From assembly GCF_017916425.1 (NCBI RefSeq), contig NZ_JAFMSX010000002.1, positions 304,413-368,412 on the forward strand: a DNA stretch of 64,000 nt. Reading direction: 5' to 3'. Each line of letters begins with the position of its first letter. Positions within the stretch are counted from its first letter, which is position 1. Shown one piece after another: positions 39,977 to 49,403 of the stretch. A program made the translations under genes and the position numbers. Origin of the DNA: Nocardioides sp. SYSU D00065 (GTDB taxonomy: Bacteria > Actinomycetota > Actinomycetes > Propionibacteriales > Nocardioidaceae). The notes beneath the pieces were generated by a model, which had not been told where the DNA came from, did not search any database, and worked only from the letters and a program-made list of their open reading frames with translations.

Positions 39977-41001
39977 CACGACTCCTTCACGAGCGTCTTG
40001 GCGGACTCGACGATGTCCGCCACCTGGGGGACGGAGGCCGTCTCGAGCTGCGGCGCGTAAGGGATCGGGGCGTCGAGCCCGCTGAGGCGGCGTACGGGCG
40101 CGAGGAGGCGGTAGATCGTGGGCGACTCCGCAATCCGGGCCGACAGCTCGGCGGTGAAGCCCACGTGACCGGGCGCCTCCTGGACGAGCAGGGCGCGGCC
40201 GGTGCGGGAGACGTCCTCGTGGATGGGCGCGTCGTCGAGCGGGGTCAACGTGCGCGGGTCGATCACCGAGACGTCGATGCCGTCGGCCGCGAGGACCTCG
40301 GCCGCCTCCAGCGCCCGCGAGACCATCACCCCGGTGCCGACGATGGTGAGGTGCTCGCCGCGGCGACGTACGGCGCTCTGGCCGAGGGGGACGCGCACTG
40401 CCTCCTCCGGAACGGGGCCGGAGGTGCGGTAGAGCAGCTTGTGCTCGAGGACGATGACCGGGTTGGGGTCGTCGATCGCGGAGAGCAGCAACCCCTTGGC
40501 GTCGGCAGCCGTCGCGGGCATGACGACCTTGAGGCCCGGGACGTGGGCGAACCACGCCTCGAGGCTCTGCGAGTGCTGGGCTGCGGCGCCGGTGCCGGAG
40601 CCGAGCGGGGCACGCAGCACCATCGGCACGGACATGGCGCCGCCGAGCATGTAGTGGATCTTGGCGGCCTGGTTGACGATCTGGTCCATCGCCTGGTTGG
40701 TGAAGTCGGAGAACTGGATCTCCACGATGGGGCGCATGCCGACGAGGGCAGCGCCGACGGCGGCGCCGACGATGCCGAGCTCGGAGATGGGGGTGTCCCG
40801 GATCCGCTCGGCGCCGAAGCGGTGGTAGAGGTCGCCGCTCACGCCGAAGGCGCCGCCGTAGACCCCGATGTCCTCACCGAGCATGAAGACGCGGTCGTCG
40901 GCCTCCATGGCCTGGCCGATGGCTTCGCGCACCGCCTCCGAGTAGGTGATGACGCGGTCGGTGCCGAGGTCGGCGGAAGTGCTGGTCTGGGTGCTGCTCA
41001 C
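39976..41001 (-). CDS. E1 beta subunit of a thiamine-dependent 2-oxo acid/acetoin dehydrogenase
   Basis: The protein has 341 residues from the GTG at 41001, which has AGGAG 7 bases upstream. Typical transketolase-C/pyrimidine-binding features are [32 protein letters not shown], the Glu in [38 protein letters not shown] and [10 protein letters not shown]. The C-terminal domain has [11 protein letters not shown]. It forms the E1 heterotetramer with the alpha subunit encoded just upstream, 14 bases apart. The overall likeness is to acetoin dehydrogenase (AcoB) and pyruvate dehydrogenase beta subunits, and I cannot separate these from sequence alone. Confidence 0.92.
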   Translation of the reverse strand: MSSTQTSTSADLGTDRVITYSEAVREAIGQAMEADDRVFMLGEDIGVYGGAFGVSGDLYHRFGAERIRDTPISELGIVGAAVGAALVGMRPIVEIQFSDFTNQAMDQIVNQAAKIHYMLGGAMSVPMVLRAPLGSGTGAAAQHSQSLEAWFAHVPGLKVVMPATAADAKGLLLSAIDDPNPVIVLEHKLLYRTSGPVPEEAVRVPLGQSAVRRRGEHLTIVGTGVMVSRALEAAEVLAADGIDVSVIDPRTLTPLDDAPIHEDVSRTGRALLVQEAPGHVGFTAELSARIAESPTIYRLLAPVRRLSGLDAPIPYAPQLETASVPQVADIVESAKTLVKES

Positions 41002-41015
41002 GGGAAGGCTCCTGT

Positions 41016-41993
41016 TCACGCTCGGGCGAAGACCGCGTCGAGAAGGTCGGACGGGTCGGCGTCGGGGGCGGCGTTGGCTTCGCGCACGGCCGCGCGCATG
41101 TCCTCCATCGCCTGGGTGCGGATGAGCTGGACCTCCTCCTCGGTCAGCAGGCCCGACTCCTTGACCCGCGCCTCGAACCGGAGGATGGGGTCCTTCGCGC
41201 GCCACTCCGCGATCTCCTCCTTGGTGCGGTAGAGGTTCTTGTCGGACTTGCTGTGGCCCTTCCAGCGGTAGGTCACGTTCTCCACGAGGGTCGGGCCCTC
41301 GCCGGCTCGGGCCCGGTCGACGGCCGCGCTGACCGCGCCGTACACCTCGTCGAGGTCGTTGCCGTCGACGGTGGTGCCGGGGATGCCGTAGGCAGCGGCT
41401 CGCTCGGAGATGTTCTCGATGGCGAAGGACTTCTCGGTGGAGAAGGACATGCCGTACTTGTTGTTCTCGCAGATGAAGACGACCGGGAGCTTCCAGATCG
41501 CCGCGAGGTTGACCGCTTCGTGGAAGGCGCCCTCGTTGGCGGCGCCGTCGCCGAAGAAGCAGGCGACCACACGGTCCTCGGCGCGCATCTTGAAGGCCAG
41601 GGCGGCGCCGGCGGCGATCGGGATGCCGCCCGCGACGATGCCGTTGGCACCGAGGTTGCCGGTGGCGGTGTCCGCGATGTGCATCGAGCCACCGCGACCG
41701 CGGCAGTAGCCGGTCTCCTTGGCGAGCAGCTCGGCCATCATCCGAGTCAGGTCGGCGCCCTTCGCGATGCAGTGCCCGTGGCCGCGGTGGGTGGAGGTGA
41801 TGGCGTCGTCGGTGCGCAGGGCCAGGCACGCACCGGTGGCGGACGCCTCCTGCCCGATGGAGAGATGCATCGTCCCGTGCATCAGGCCGCGCGCGAACAG
41901 GTCGTCCACCGCCTCCTCGAAGCGGCGAATGGTCCACATCGTCAGCAGCGCATGCCGGGCGGTGTCGTGGTCGGTCCCAGGGGTGGCAGACAT
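41016..41993 (-). CDS. E1 alpha subunit of a thiamine-dependent 2-oxo acid/acetoin dehydrogenase
   Basis: The protein has 325 residues. The thiamine diphosphate motif runs from [20 protein letters not shown] to the ENNKYGMS Asn-Asn. Other segments are [36 protein letters not shown] and the phosphorylation-type loop [19 protein letters not shown]. The alpha subunit binds thiamine diphosphate with beta and decarboxylates or cleaves the substrate to an acyl-enamine. I use the ATG at 41993, which has AGGAG 5 bases upstream. Short size and the loop sequence favour the acetoin dehydrogenase (AcoA) branch. It is the first gene of the E1 alpha-E1 beta-E2 operon, downstream of GTGAC/GTCAC and GCACA/TGTGC palindromes. 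Confidence 0.92.
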   Translation of the reverse strand: MSATPGTDHDTARHALLTMWTIRRFEEAVDDLFARGLMHGTMHLSIGQEASATGACLALRTDDAITSTHRGHGHCIAKGADLTRMMAELLAKETGYCRGRGGSMHIADTATGNLGANGIVAGGIPIAAGAALAFKMRAEDRVVACFFGDGAANEGAFHEAVNLAAIWKLPVVFICENNKYGMSFSTEKSFAIENISERAAAYGIPGTTVDGNDLDEVYGAVSAAVDRARAGEGPTLVENVTYRWKGHSKSDKNLYRTKEEIAEWRAKDPILRFEARVKESGLLTEEEVQLIRTQAMEDMRAAVREANAAPDADPSDLLDAVFARA

Positions 41994-42005
41994 GGAGTCT
42001 CCTAT

Positions 42006-42062
42006 GCACAAATGTGCTTATGGTCGTCACGTATGTTCAGACTGTAGGTGACCGACGTCACG
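42006..42062 (-). promoter_or_regulatory. Putative operators upstream of the dehydrogenase operon
   Basis: Two palindromes lie in the 159-base gap before the E1 alpha gene. One is GCACAAATGTGC (42006-42017), close to the ribosome-binding site. The other is GGTGACCGACGTCACG (42047-42062), whose half-sites are one base each from the CRP/GlxR consensus TGTGA-N6-TCACA. No single convincing promoter could be fixed by eye. Confidence 0.45.
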
Positions 42063-42081
42063 GGGCACAAGAGGACGCAGG

Positions 42082-42112
42082 ACGCCCCTCCCGACGAGGC
42101 GCGGAGGGGCGT
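42082..42112 (-). terminator. Terminator of ispF
   Basis: ACGCCCCTCC (42082-42091) pairs perfectly with GGAGGGGCGT (42103-42112) around an 11-base loop. It follows the ispF stop at 42153 on the minus strand, which separates ispF from the dehydrogenase operon. Confidence 0.75.
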
Positions 42113-42152
42113 ACGGCGAGGGCGAGCGCCGAGGAGGGCGCGGACGGAAGAC

Positions 42153-42650
42153 TCAGCCGGTGACCAGCGCGGTGGCGATCGCCGCCACGCCCTCGCCGCG
42201 TCCGGTCAGGCCCAGGCCGTCGGTGGTCGTGGCCGACACGCTGACGGGCGCGCCGACGGCGGCCGAGAGCGCCGCCACGGCCTCGTCGCGGCGCGGGCCG
42301 AGCCGCGGCGCGTTGCCGATCACCTGGACCGCGACGTTGCCGATCTCCCAGCCCGCGGCCCGCACCCGTCGCGCGGTCTCGGCCAGCAAGGTGGCACCGG
42401 AGGCGCCCGCCCACTCCGGCGCCGACGTGCCGAAGTTGCTGCCCAGGTCGCCCAGCCCGGCGGCGGAGAGCAGCGCGTCGCACGCGGCATGGGCGGCGAC
42501 GTCGGCGTCGGAGTGTCCCTCGAGGCCTGCGGGCTCGTCCGGCCACGCGAGACCGGCGAGGTGCATCGGCACGCCGGGGACCAGGCGGTGAACGTCGGTG
42601 CCGATGCCGGTGCGGAACCCGGCGCGCGCGTCAGGGCCGGGTGAGGTCAC
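42153..42650 (-). CDS. ispF: 2-C-methyl-D-erythritol 2,4-cyclodiphosphate synthase
   Basis: IspF closes the cyclic diphosphate in the MEP pathway to isoprenoids. The protein has 165 residues. The metal site is intact: the Asp and His of GIGTDVHRL and the His of [30 protein letters not shown] and [16 protein letters not shown] are also typical. I use the GTG at 42650, because an upstream ATG would add about 15 residues not seen in the family. Actinobacteria normally carry ispD and ispF side by side after carD. Here ispF lies 12 kb from the IspD gene with the sugar-utilisation region between them, and both are on the minus strand. Confidence 0.95.
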   Translation of the reverse strand: MTSPGPDARAGFRTGIGTDVHRLVPGVPMHLAGLAWPDEPAGLEGHSDADVAAHAACDALLSAAGLGDLGSNFGTSAPEWAGASGATLLAETARRVRAAGWEIGNVAVQVIGNAPRLGPRRDEAVAALSAAVGAPVSVSATTTDGLGLTGRGEGVAAIATALVTG

Positions 42651-42687
42651 GTCGGCATTGTGCCTGAGGGCGCGCCACAATGGGTCG

Positions 42688-44205
42688 GTGACCACTCGCC
42701 GCCCCCCGTGGCAGCTGGCCGGGATCCTCGCGGGGTTCGCCGGGCTGGCGACCAGCTATGCCACGGCGATGGTGCTCACCATCCGGGAGGCGCCCGTGGT
42801 CGCGGTCGCCGAGCTCGTCATCAGGTTGACGCCGGGCGCGGTGGCCGAGCGGGCCATCTCGATCCTGGGCCAGGCCGACAAGCCGGCGCTGGTGGCCGGC
42901 ATCCTGGTGCTGCTGGTCGCCTGCTTCGCCGGTGCCGGGTCGCTTGCTCGCAGGGCCTGGTGGCGCCCGCTGCTCGTGTGGGTCCCGCTCGCCGCGGTCG
43001 GTGCGGTCGCGGTCCTCGTCCAGCGCGGGGCGGGCATGGTGGACGTGCTGCCCGTGGCCGTCGGCCTGCTCACCTGGGTCACCGTCCACTCGGCCCTGAA
43101 CGACGCGCTCCACCGGGGGCGACGCCGCCCGGAGCTGGAGTCGCACGAGCGCCGCGTGTTCGTCATGGTGGCCGGGGCCGTCGCGGTGGCGTCGGTGGGC
43201 ATCGCCGTGCTCGGCCGGTTCGTCGGCGCGGGCCGCAGGCACGTCGAGGTGAGCCGGCGACTGCTGCGCATCCCCGGCGTCACGCGGCGCCAGGCGCCGG
43301 CGGCGACCTCGCTGGGGCTGCCGGGCATCGCGCCGTGGCAGACGCCCAACGCGGACTTCTACCGCATCGACACCACCATCGCGCTGCCCACGATCGAGCC
43401 CGAGGACTGGTCGCTGCGCATCCACGGGCTGGTCGAGCGCGAGCTGACGCTGAGCTTCGCCGACCTCGTGGCGCGGCAGATGACGGAGTCGTGGATCACC
43501 CTCAGCTGCGTCAGCAACGAGGTCGGCGGCGAGCTGGTCGGCAACGCGCGCTGGAGCGGCGTACGGCTCGCCGACCTCCTCGCGGGCCTCGGTGTCAGCG
43601 AGGACGCCGACTGCGTCCTGCAGACGTCGCACGACGGATGGACCTGCGCGACACCGCTCGAGACCCTCACCGACGACCGCGACGCGATGCTGGCCGTGGC
43701 GATGAACGGTCGCCCCCTGCCCATCGAGCACGGCTTCCCCGTGCGCACCATCGTCCCCGGGCTCTACGGCTACGTGTCGGCCACCAAGTGGGTGGTCGAC
43801 CTGGAGGTCACCAGGTTCGCGGACGCGGTGGGCTACTGGACGACGCGGGGCTGGTCGGCCGAGGGCCCGGTCAAGATCGCCTCGCGCATCGACGTGCCCC
43901 GTTCCGGTGACGAGGTCGAGGCGGGACCGGTGACGTTCGGCGGCGTCGCCTGGCACCAGCACACGGGCATCGCGTCGGTCGAGGTGCAGGTCGACGGCGG
44001 CGAGTGGGAGCCGGCCGAGCTCGGCGAGGTGCCGTCGGTCGACACGTGGGTGCAGTGGGCGCTGACGCTCGACGTGGGCGCGGGCGACCACGAGGTGCGG
44101 GTCCGCGCGATCGGCCGGGACGGGGAGACCCAGACCAGCATCGTGCGAGCGCCCGACCCGGACGGCTCGACCGGGCTGCACACCATCGAGATCAGTGCGG
44201 GGTGA
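42688..44205 (+). CDS. Membrane-anchored molybdopterin (sulfite oxidase-type) oxidoreductase
   Basis: The protein has 505 residues from the GTG at 42688. The N-terminal 190 residues contain about five membrane helices. The rest is a sulfite-oxidase-fold molybdopterin domain, with [20 protein letters not shown], the Mo-ligating Cys in [15 protein letters not shown], and [19 protein letters not shown] and [14 protein letters not shown], followed by the Mo-cofactor dimerisation domain ([20 protein letters not shown]). The catalytic domain should face outside. The substrate is unknown, since related actinobacterial proteins are uncharacterised. A CACAAT hexamer 7 bases before the GTG suggests a leaderless mRNA. 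It is convergent with the C39-like peptidase gene, 15 bases apart. Confidence 0.88.
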   Translation: MTTRRPPWQLAGILAGFAGLATSYATAMVLTIREAPVVAVAELVIRLTPGAVAERAISILGQADKPALVAGILVLLVACFAGAGSLARRAWWRPLLVWVPLAAVGAVAVLVQRGAGMVDVLPVAVGLLTWVTVHSALNDALHRGRRRPELESHERRVFVMVAGAVAVASVGIAVLGRFVGAGRRHVEVSRRLLRIPGVTRRQAPAATSLGLPGIAPWQTPNADFYRIDTTIALPTIEPEDWSLRIHGLVERELTLSFADLVARQMTESWITLSCVSNEVGGELVGNARWSGVRLADLLAGLGVSEDADCVLQTSHDGWTCATPLETLTDDRDAMLAVAMNGRPLPIEHGFPVRTIVPGLYGYVSATKWVVDLEVTRFADAVGYWTTRGWSAEGPVKIASRIDVPRSGDEVEAGPVTFGGVAWHQHTGIASVEVQVDGGEWEPAELGEVPSVDTWVQWALTLDVGAGDHEVRVRAIGRDGETQTSIVRAPDPDGSTGLHTIEISAG

Positions 44206-44220
44206 GGCCCGCGGTGGACC

Positions 44221-45423
44221 TCAGCCGCGGATGACGTACGCCGTGCCGCCCGAGGCGGCGATCCACAGCCGTTCGAACTGCGCGCGGTCGTAGACACGCC
44301 GGACCTCGCCGTTGGTCGCGCCGGCGGGGTCGTTGACGACCACGTCGCCATCAGCCTCGAAGCCGACGACCACCAGCAGGTGCCCGTTGCTGGCGCTGAT
44401 CGGGGCACCGGCGAGCTGGTTGCGGCCGAAGGCGATCGACACGATGAGCGGCACCCCGGCGGCGATGTGGTCCTCGGCCTCGCGCAGGTCACGCATCCGG
44501 GTGACGTAGGAGTCGCCGCCGACCAGCGTGGCGGCGTAGGCGGTGTTGAACGCCCAGTTGCCGGTGCCGTCGTAGCCGTGGTCGTAGACCATCTTGGCGG
44601 TGTGGTCGACCACCGGGTCGGCGTGACCGGCCGCGATGCCGGTCGGCGTGGGGGAGATGCCGTAGTAGGCGAGCACCATCGCCGTCGAGGTCGGCGAGCA
44701 CCAGGCCTCGCCGCCGCCGCCCCACTGTGGGTAGTGCCCGCTGTGCACCATCTGGGAGTAGACCGGCACGGGCAGCACGGTGCCGGCGGCCGGTCCGGGT
44801 GCGGAGGTGGGCCGCGGTGCGGAGGCGTCGGCCGAGGCCACCGCGCCGACGCGCTCGAGGCTCACGGCCAGGCGGGAGCCCCGCGGTCGCATCAGCGTCA
44901 CCCGGACCTGCCACGACGTCACCGTGCTCGCCGCGCGCCATGTGTCGACGCTGACTGCACCGAGGTCGTCGGCCTGCCCGGAGTACGTCGTGCGCGCGAC
45001 GGGGCGGTTGGTCAGCCCCCAGTCGGCGACGGTGTCCCAGGTGCCGGTCCTGCCGTCCGCCCCGCGTCCGCGCACCTCGACGCGCACCAGGGACCGGCCC
45101 GGCGTCGTGGCCTCCCACGAGGGGACGAGGTCCGTGGCCCCGAAGCCGGGCGTGGCCCAGGGCGAGGTCCAGGTGCCGGCCTCGTAGGCGCGGCCGGCGA
45201 CGGTGCGGCGCTTCGCGCGGAGGAGGGAGACGTGTCCGCGGCCCAGCTTGAGCCCGGAGCGGGTGCCGGCCTTGAAGTCGGCGTAGCTGCTCCACGAGGT
45301 CAGCTGCACGTGCGGAGTGGCGCGCCTCGACTCGGCGTGCGCGGTGGCGGCGGGCGGCGCGACCAGGCTCCCGGTCAGCAGGACGAGGAGGGTCAGCAGG
45401 AGGGCGGCGCGGCGTCGGAGCAC
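44221..45423 (-). CDS. Secreted C39-like cysteine peptidase
   Basis: The protein has 400 residues. A signal peptide ([20 protein letters not shown]) is followed by an N-terminal beta-rich region of about 200 residues without known domain and a C-terminal peptidase_C39-like domain. The domain has the catalytic Cys in [14 protein letters not shown], the His in [13 protein letters not shown] and the Asp in [10 protein letters not shown], so it should be active. The likely role is cleavage of peptide or cell-wall material outside the cell. I use the GTG at 45423, which a TATCGT hexamer precedes by 6 bases. A GTG at 45453 would add ten residues. It is divergent from cysS. Confidence 0.83.
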   Translation of the reverse strand: MLRRRAALLLTLLVLLTGSLVAPPAATAHAESRRATPHVQLTSWSSYADFKAGTRSGLKLGRGHVSLLRAKRRTVAGRAYEAGTWTSPWATPGFGATDLVPSWEATTPGRSLVRVEVRGRGADGRTGTWDTVADWGLTNRPVARTTYSGQADDLGAVSVDTWRAASTVTSWQVRVTLMRPRGSRLAVSLERVGAVASADASAPRPTSAPGPAAGTVLPVPVYSQMVHSGHYPQWGGGGEAWCSPTSTAMVLAYYGISPTPTGIAAGHADPVVDHTAKMVYDHGYDGTGNWAFNTAYAATLVGGDSYVTRMRDLREAEDHIAAGVPLIVSIAFGRNQLAGAPISASNGHLLVVVGFEADGDVVVNDPAGATNGEVRRVYDRAQFERLWIAASGGTAYVIRG

Positions 45424-45526
45424 CCGACGACGATAACCCGGCGGATCCCACACGTCCCAGGAGTCACAGCGATCGCCCGGGTCCGCGGTCGCTGCTCGCG
45501 AAGGCGGGTGTTGGCGCGCGGCGCCC

Positions 45527-45540
45527 TAGACTGGGCCGGG
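45527..45540 (+). promoter_or_regulatory. -10 element of the cysS operon
   Basis: TAGACT at 45527-45532 lies 7 bases before the GTG of cysS, which predicts a leaderless transcript for cysS-rlmB-phosphoesterase. No upstream RNA structure such as a T-box is visible. Confidence 0.5.
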
Positions 45541-46937
45541 TGACCCTGAGGCTCCACGACACCGCGACGCGCGAGACCCGCGACTTCGTCCCCCTCGTCC
45601 CGGGCAGGGCCGGCATCTACGTCTGTGGGCTCACGGTGCAGTCGGAGCCGCACGTCGGCCACGTGCGCTCGGCGGTGAACTTCGACGTGCTGCGCCGCTG
45701 GCTCTCCGCGAGCGGCTACGACGTCGACTTCATCCGCAACGTCACCGACATCGACGACAAGATCCTCACCAAGTCCGCGGAGCAGGGCGTGCACTGGTAC
45801 GCGCTGGCCGCCGCGATGAAGCGCGAGCTGGACAAGGCGCTCGCGGCGATCAACGTGCTGCCGCCGACGTACGAGCCGGGCGCCACCGGCCACGTCCCGG
45901 AGATCGTCGAGCTCGTCGAGCAGCTCATCGACCGCGGGCACGCCTACGCCGCCGAGGACGGCAGCGGGGACGTGTACTTCGACGTCCGCAGCTGGCCGGC
46001 CTACGGCGAGCTGACCCGCCAGCGCGTCGAGGACATGGAGCCCGCGGGCGACGCGGACCCGCGCGGCAAGCGCGACCCGCGCGACTTCGCCCTGTGGAAG
46101 GGGTGGAAGGAGACCGAGCCGAGCACCGCGGCCTGGCCCTCCCCGTGGGGGCGCGGGCGTCCCGGTTGGCACATCGAGTGCTCGGCCATGGCCGGGAAGT
46201 ACCTCGGCCCCGCCTTCGACGTCCATGGCGGCGGCGTCGACCTGCGCTTCCCCCACCACGAGAACGAGCAGGCCCAGTCCCGGGCAGCCGGTCGCCCGTT
46301 CGCGTCGTACTGGCTGCACAACGCCTGGATCACCACCGCGGGCGAGAAGATGAGCAAGTCGCTCGGCAACTCGCTGCTGATTCCGGAGGTCCTCAAGCGC
46401 GTGCGCGGCATCGAGCTGCGCTACTACATGGTCTCGGCGCACTACCGCTCGCACGTCGAGTTCAGCTTCGAGGCGCTGGAGGAGGCCGCCAAGGCGTTCC
46501 GCCGCATCGAGGACTTCCTCGACCGGGCGGCGCCCGCGGTGGGCACCTGGTTCGCCGCGCTCCCGGAGGCCTTCGTCGCCGCCATGGACGACGATCTCGG
46601 CACCCCCGCCGCCGTCGCCGTGGTGCACGAATCCGTGCGCGAGGGCAACCGGTTGCTCGCCGACGGACCCTCGGAGGCCCTGGGGCAGAGGTTCGGCGAG
46701 GTGATCGCGATGCTCGACGTGCTGGGGCTCAACCCCTCAGACGAGGCGTGGGCACCCAGCGGCTCCGACGACCGGATGACCGAGGTCGTCGACGCGCTCG
46801 TGCAGGGCCTGCTGGCCGAGCGGACGGCGGCGCGCGAGGCGAAGGACTGGGCGCGTGCGGACGCCATCAGGGACCAGATCAAGGCGGCCGGCATCGAGGT
46901 GGAGGACACCCCGTCCGGCCCGAAGTGGAGCGTGTGA
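45540..46937 (+). CDS. cysS: Cysteinyl-tRNA synthetase
   Basis: CysS charges tRNA-Cys with cysteine. The protein has 465 residues. The HIGH motif is HVGH in [15 protein letters not shown], the KMSKS motif is [10 protein letters not shown], and the zinc ligands are in [15 protein letters not shown] and [10 protein letters not shown]. The start is the GTG at 45540. The mycothiol ligase MshC is a paralogue, but the full length and the C-terminal DALR-type region show this is CysS. It precedes rlmB by one base, the usual actinobacterial arrangement. Confidence 0.97.
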   Translation: MTLRLHDTATRETRDFVPLVPGRAGIYVCGLTVQSEPHVGHVRSAVNFDVLRRWLSASGYDVDFIRNVTDIDDKILTKSAEQGVHWYALAAAMKRELDKALAAINVLPPTYEPGATGHVPEIVELVEQLIDRGHAYAAEDGSGDVYFDVRSWPAYGELTRQRVEDMEPAGDADPRGKRDPRDFALWKGWKETEPSTAAWPSPWGRGRPGWHIECSAMAGKYLGPAFDVHGGGVDLRFPHHENEQAQSRAAGRPFASYWLHNAWITTAGEKMSKSLGNSLLIPEVLKRVRGIELRYYMVSAHYRSHVEFSFEALEEAAKAFRRIEDFLDRAAPAVGTWFAALPEAFVAAMDDDLGTPAAVAVVHESVREGNRLLADGPSEALGQRFGEVIAMLDVLGLNPSDEAWAPSGSDDRMTEVVDALVQGLLAERTAAREAKDWARADAIRDQIKAAGIEVEDTPSGPKWSV

Positions 46938-46938
46938 C

Positions 46939-47898
46939 ATGCCCGGCAACTCCCAGCGCAAGGGCGCCATCAAGAAGACCGGCAAGGGCAACCCCACCGC
47001 CGGCTCCGGCGGCCGCGTGCGCCGGGGCCTCGAGGGCCGGGGGCCGACCCCCAAGGCCAAGGACCGGCCCTACCACCAGGCGCACAAGGCGGCCAAGCGT
47101 GCCGAGCGGGACAAGTCCACGAAGCCCAGGCGGCGTACGTCGTCGGACGCCGAGTGGGCAGCCGGGCGCAACTCCGTCGTCGAGCTGCTCCAAGCGGGCG
47201 TTCCGGTGGCCGCGATCTACGTCGCCGAGGGCGCCGAGCGCGACGGCCGGATGCGCGAGGCGTTCAAGCTCGCGGCCGAACGCGGCCTGACGCTGCTCGA
47301 GGTCACTCGCAACGAGATGGACCGGATGACCGGCGGCGCAGTGCACCAGGGACTGGCGGTGCGCCTGCCGGCCTACGAGTACGCGCACGCGGACGACCTG
47401 CTCGAGCGCGCCGCCGAGCTCAAGGAGCCGGCGCTCGTCGTCGCCCTCGACCAGGTGACCGACCCGCGCAACCTCGGCGCGGTCATCCGCTCCGCGGCCG
47501 GCTTCGGCGCACACGGCGTGCTGATCCCCGAGCGCCGCGCGGCCGGCATGACGGCGTCGGCGTGGAAGACCAGCGCCGGCGCCGCGGCCCGGCTCCCCGT
47601 CGCGCAGACCGTCAACCTCACCCGTCAGCTCAAGGCGTACCAGGACGCCGGCTGCATGGTCGTCGGCCTGGCCGCCGACGGCGACATCTCGCTCCCGGAG
47701 CTGGTCGCCCCCGGCGGGCTGGCCGAGGGGCCGCTGGTCGTGGTCGTCGGGTCCGAGGGCAAGGGCCTGGGCCGGCTGGTCGCCGAGACGTGCGACCAGA
47801 TCGTCTCGATCCCGATGGCCGGCCAGCTCGAGTCGCTCAACGCCGGCGTGGCCGCGTCGGTCGCCCTCTACGCCATCTCGCAGGCCCGCGTGGGATGA
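46939..47898 (+). CDS. rlmB: 23S rRNA 2'-O-methyltransferase, RlmB/TrmH family
   Basis: The protein has 319 residues. A basic, disordered N-terminus of about 75 residues (MPGNSQRKGAIKKTGKGNPT onward) is followed by the L30e-like substrate domain (RNSVVELLQAGVPVAAIYVA) and the knotted SPOUT domain. SPOUT motifs are VVALDQVTDPRNLGAVIRSA, VVVGSEGKGLGRLV and IPMAGQLESLNAGVAASVAL. RlmB methylates the ribose of a guanosine in 23S rRNA. The position after cysS and the N-terminal tail are standard for actinobacteria. The stop overlaps the next ATG. Confidence 0.93.
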   Translation: MPGNSQRKGAIKKTGKGNPTAGSGGRVRRGLEGRGPTPKAKDRPYHQAHKAAKRAERDKSTKPRRRTSSDAEWAAGRNSVVELLQAGVPVAAIYVAEGAERDGRMREAFKLAAERGLTLLEVTRNEMDRMTGGAVHQGLAVRLPAYEYAHADDLLERAAELKEPALVVALDQVTDPRNLGAVIRSAAGFGAHGVLIPERRAAGMTASAWKTSAGAAARLPVAQTVNLTRQLKAYQDAGCMVVGLAADGDISLPELVAPGGLAEGPLVVVVGSEGKGLGRLVAETCDQIVSIPMAGQLESLNAGVAASVALYAISQARVG

Positions 47899-49403
47899 CC
47901 ACCCCACGGCGGCTGCTAGTCGGCGTGGCGCTGGCCGGCTTGAGCATCGCGCTCGGCCTGGCCGTCGCGGTGTCGCTGTTCCTCACCAGCAGCCGGACGG
48001 TGGTGCTGGTGGGCCACGACACGGTCGTACGCCCCACGCAGGGTCACGACGCGGTCGTGCAGACGGGACCGCTGCTCCCGGACCTGCGGATCCGCGACGT
48101 CGGCCCCGTCGGGGTCACCCTGACGCTCGGCAAGACCGAGGTGGGCTCGGTCGAGGAGCTCGTCGAGCGCTACGCCTACATCGCCGGTGACCCCACCGCG
48201 CAGGTGGACAAGGTGCGCGACGTTGTGGTGGACATGGCGGTCTCGGCGGCGGTGCGCGGAGTGGGGGTGGGGCTGGTGCCGGTCGCCCTCTTCCTCCTGC
48301 TCGGCCGGCACCGCCGCGGCGAGCTGTTCCGCGGTCTGCGCACCAGGCAGGGCCTGCTCGCCCTCGTCCTGCTGCTGGTCCTGCCCCTGCTGATCTGGCA
48401 GCCCTGGGAGTCGCGGGAGCGCACGCAGGAGGAGCAGGGCAGCTGGCAGACGCTCGCCGAGCTGGCCGGGCCCGGCGTCGTCCTGCCCGAGGAGGTGCGC
48501 GGCCTGGAGGTGCGCACGGGCCCCGTCACCACCGAGAGCAAGCGACTGGTGCTCAGCGCGATCGACACCTACGACAAGAGCAAGGAGTTCTACTCCGACG
48601 CTGCGGCAGGTGCTGCGGACCTGACCCTCCGCCAACCCGGCGAGGGCGAGACGGTCGCCCTGCTGGTCAGCGACCGGCACGACAACATCGGGATGGACCG
48701 CGTCGCGCGCGCGATCGGCGACGCGGCAGGCGCGACGGTGATCCTCGACGGGGGCGACGACACCTCGACCGGCCAGCCGTGGGAGGCCTTCAGCCTCGAC
48801 TCGCTGGCCACGGCCTTCGAGGACTGGGAGCGGTTCGGCGTCGCCGGCAACCACGACCACGGCACGTTCGTGAGCACGTACCTGGCCGACCAGGGGTGGA
48901 CGATGCTCGACGGCGAGGTGGTCGACGCACCGTGGGGCGGGACCCTGCTGGGGGTCGACGACCCGCGCAGCAGCGGGTTGGGCAGCTGGCGCGACGAGTC
49001 CGGTCTGAGCTTCAGCGAGGTCGGCGAGCGGCTGGCCGACGCCGCGTGCGCCGCGGCCGAGGACGGCGAGCGCGTCAGCACCGTGCTGGTCCACGACGCC
49101 AACCTCGGGCGCGAGGCGCTCGCCCGCGGCTGCGTCGACCTCGTGGTGGGCGGGCACACCCACGTGCAGCGCGGCCCGGAGGCCGTCGAGGGCGAGGACG
49201 GCGCCGTCGGTTACAGCTGGACGAACGGCACGACCGGCGGGGCGGCGTACGCCATCGCGCTCGGCAGCAAGCCGCGCCGCGACGCCGACGTCAGCCTGGT
49301 CACCTACGCCGACGGACGACCGGTGGGCCTGCAGTGGGTGCGCCTGCGCAGCGACGGGTCGTGGGTGGTCGGCGACTGGGAGCCCGTCACTCCTGCCCCG
49401 TGA
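47895..49403 (+). CDS. Membrane-anchored calcineurin-like metallophosphoesterase
   Basis: The protein has 502 residues. Three hydrophobic helices (about residues 8-30, 115-135 and 148-166) precede a metallophosphoesterase domain with metal motifs LLVSDRHDNIGM, LDGGDDTSTG, VAGNHDHGTF, TVLVHDANLG and VVGGHTHVQRG. The metal-binding His/Asp/Asn set is complete, so it should be an active phosphoesterase, with the catalytic domain probably outside the cell. Between the helices is an extracytoplasmic beta-rich region. It is coupled to rlmB (ATGA), and its 3' end overlaps the convergent DUF4032 gene by 17 bases. The substrate is not known. Confidence 0.85.
   Translation: MTTPRRLLVGVALAGLSIALGLAVAVSLFLTSSRTVVLVGHDTVVRPTQGHDAVVQTGPLLPDLRIRDVGPVGVTLTLGKTEVGSVEELVERYAYIAGDPTAQVDKVRDVVVDMAVSAAVRGVGVGLVPVALFLLLGRHRRGELFRGLRTRQGLLALVLLLVLPLLIWQPWESRERTQEEQGSWQTLAELAGPGVVLPEEVRGLEVRTGPVTTESKRLVLSAIDTYDKSKEFYSDAAAGAADLTLRQPGEGETVALLVSDRHDNIGMDRVARAIGDAAGATVILDGGDDTSTGQPWEAFSLDSLATAFEDWERFGVAGNHDHGTFVSTYLADQGWTMLDGEVVDAPWGGTLLGVDDPRSSGLGSWRDESGLSFSEVGERLADAACAAAEDGERVSTVLVHDANLGREALARGCVDLVVGGHTHVQRGPEAVEGEDGAVGYSWTNGTTGGAAYAIALGSKPRRDADVSLVTYADGRPVGLQWVRLRSDGSWVVGDWEPVTPAP

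Noticed and set aside
45424..45539. T-box or other riboswitch upstream of cysS
   Set aside because: The likely start site is at the GTG itself, so there is no leader that could fold, and no T-box consensus is visible.
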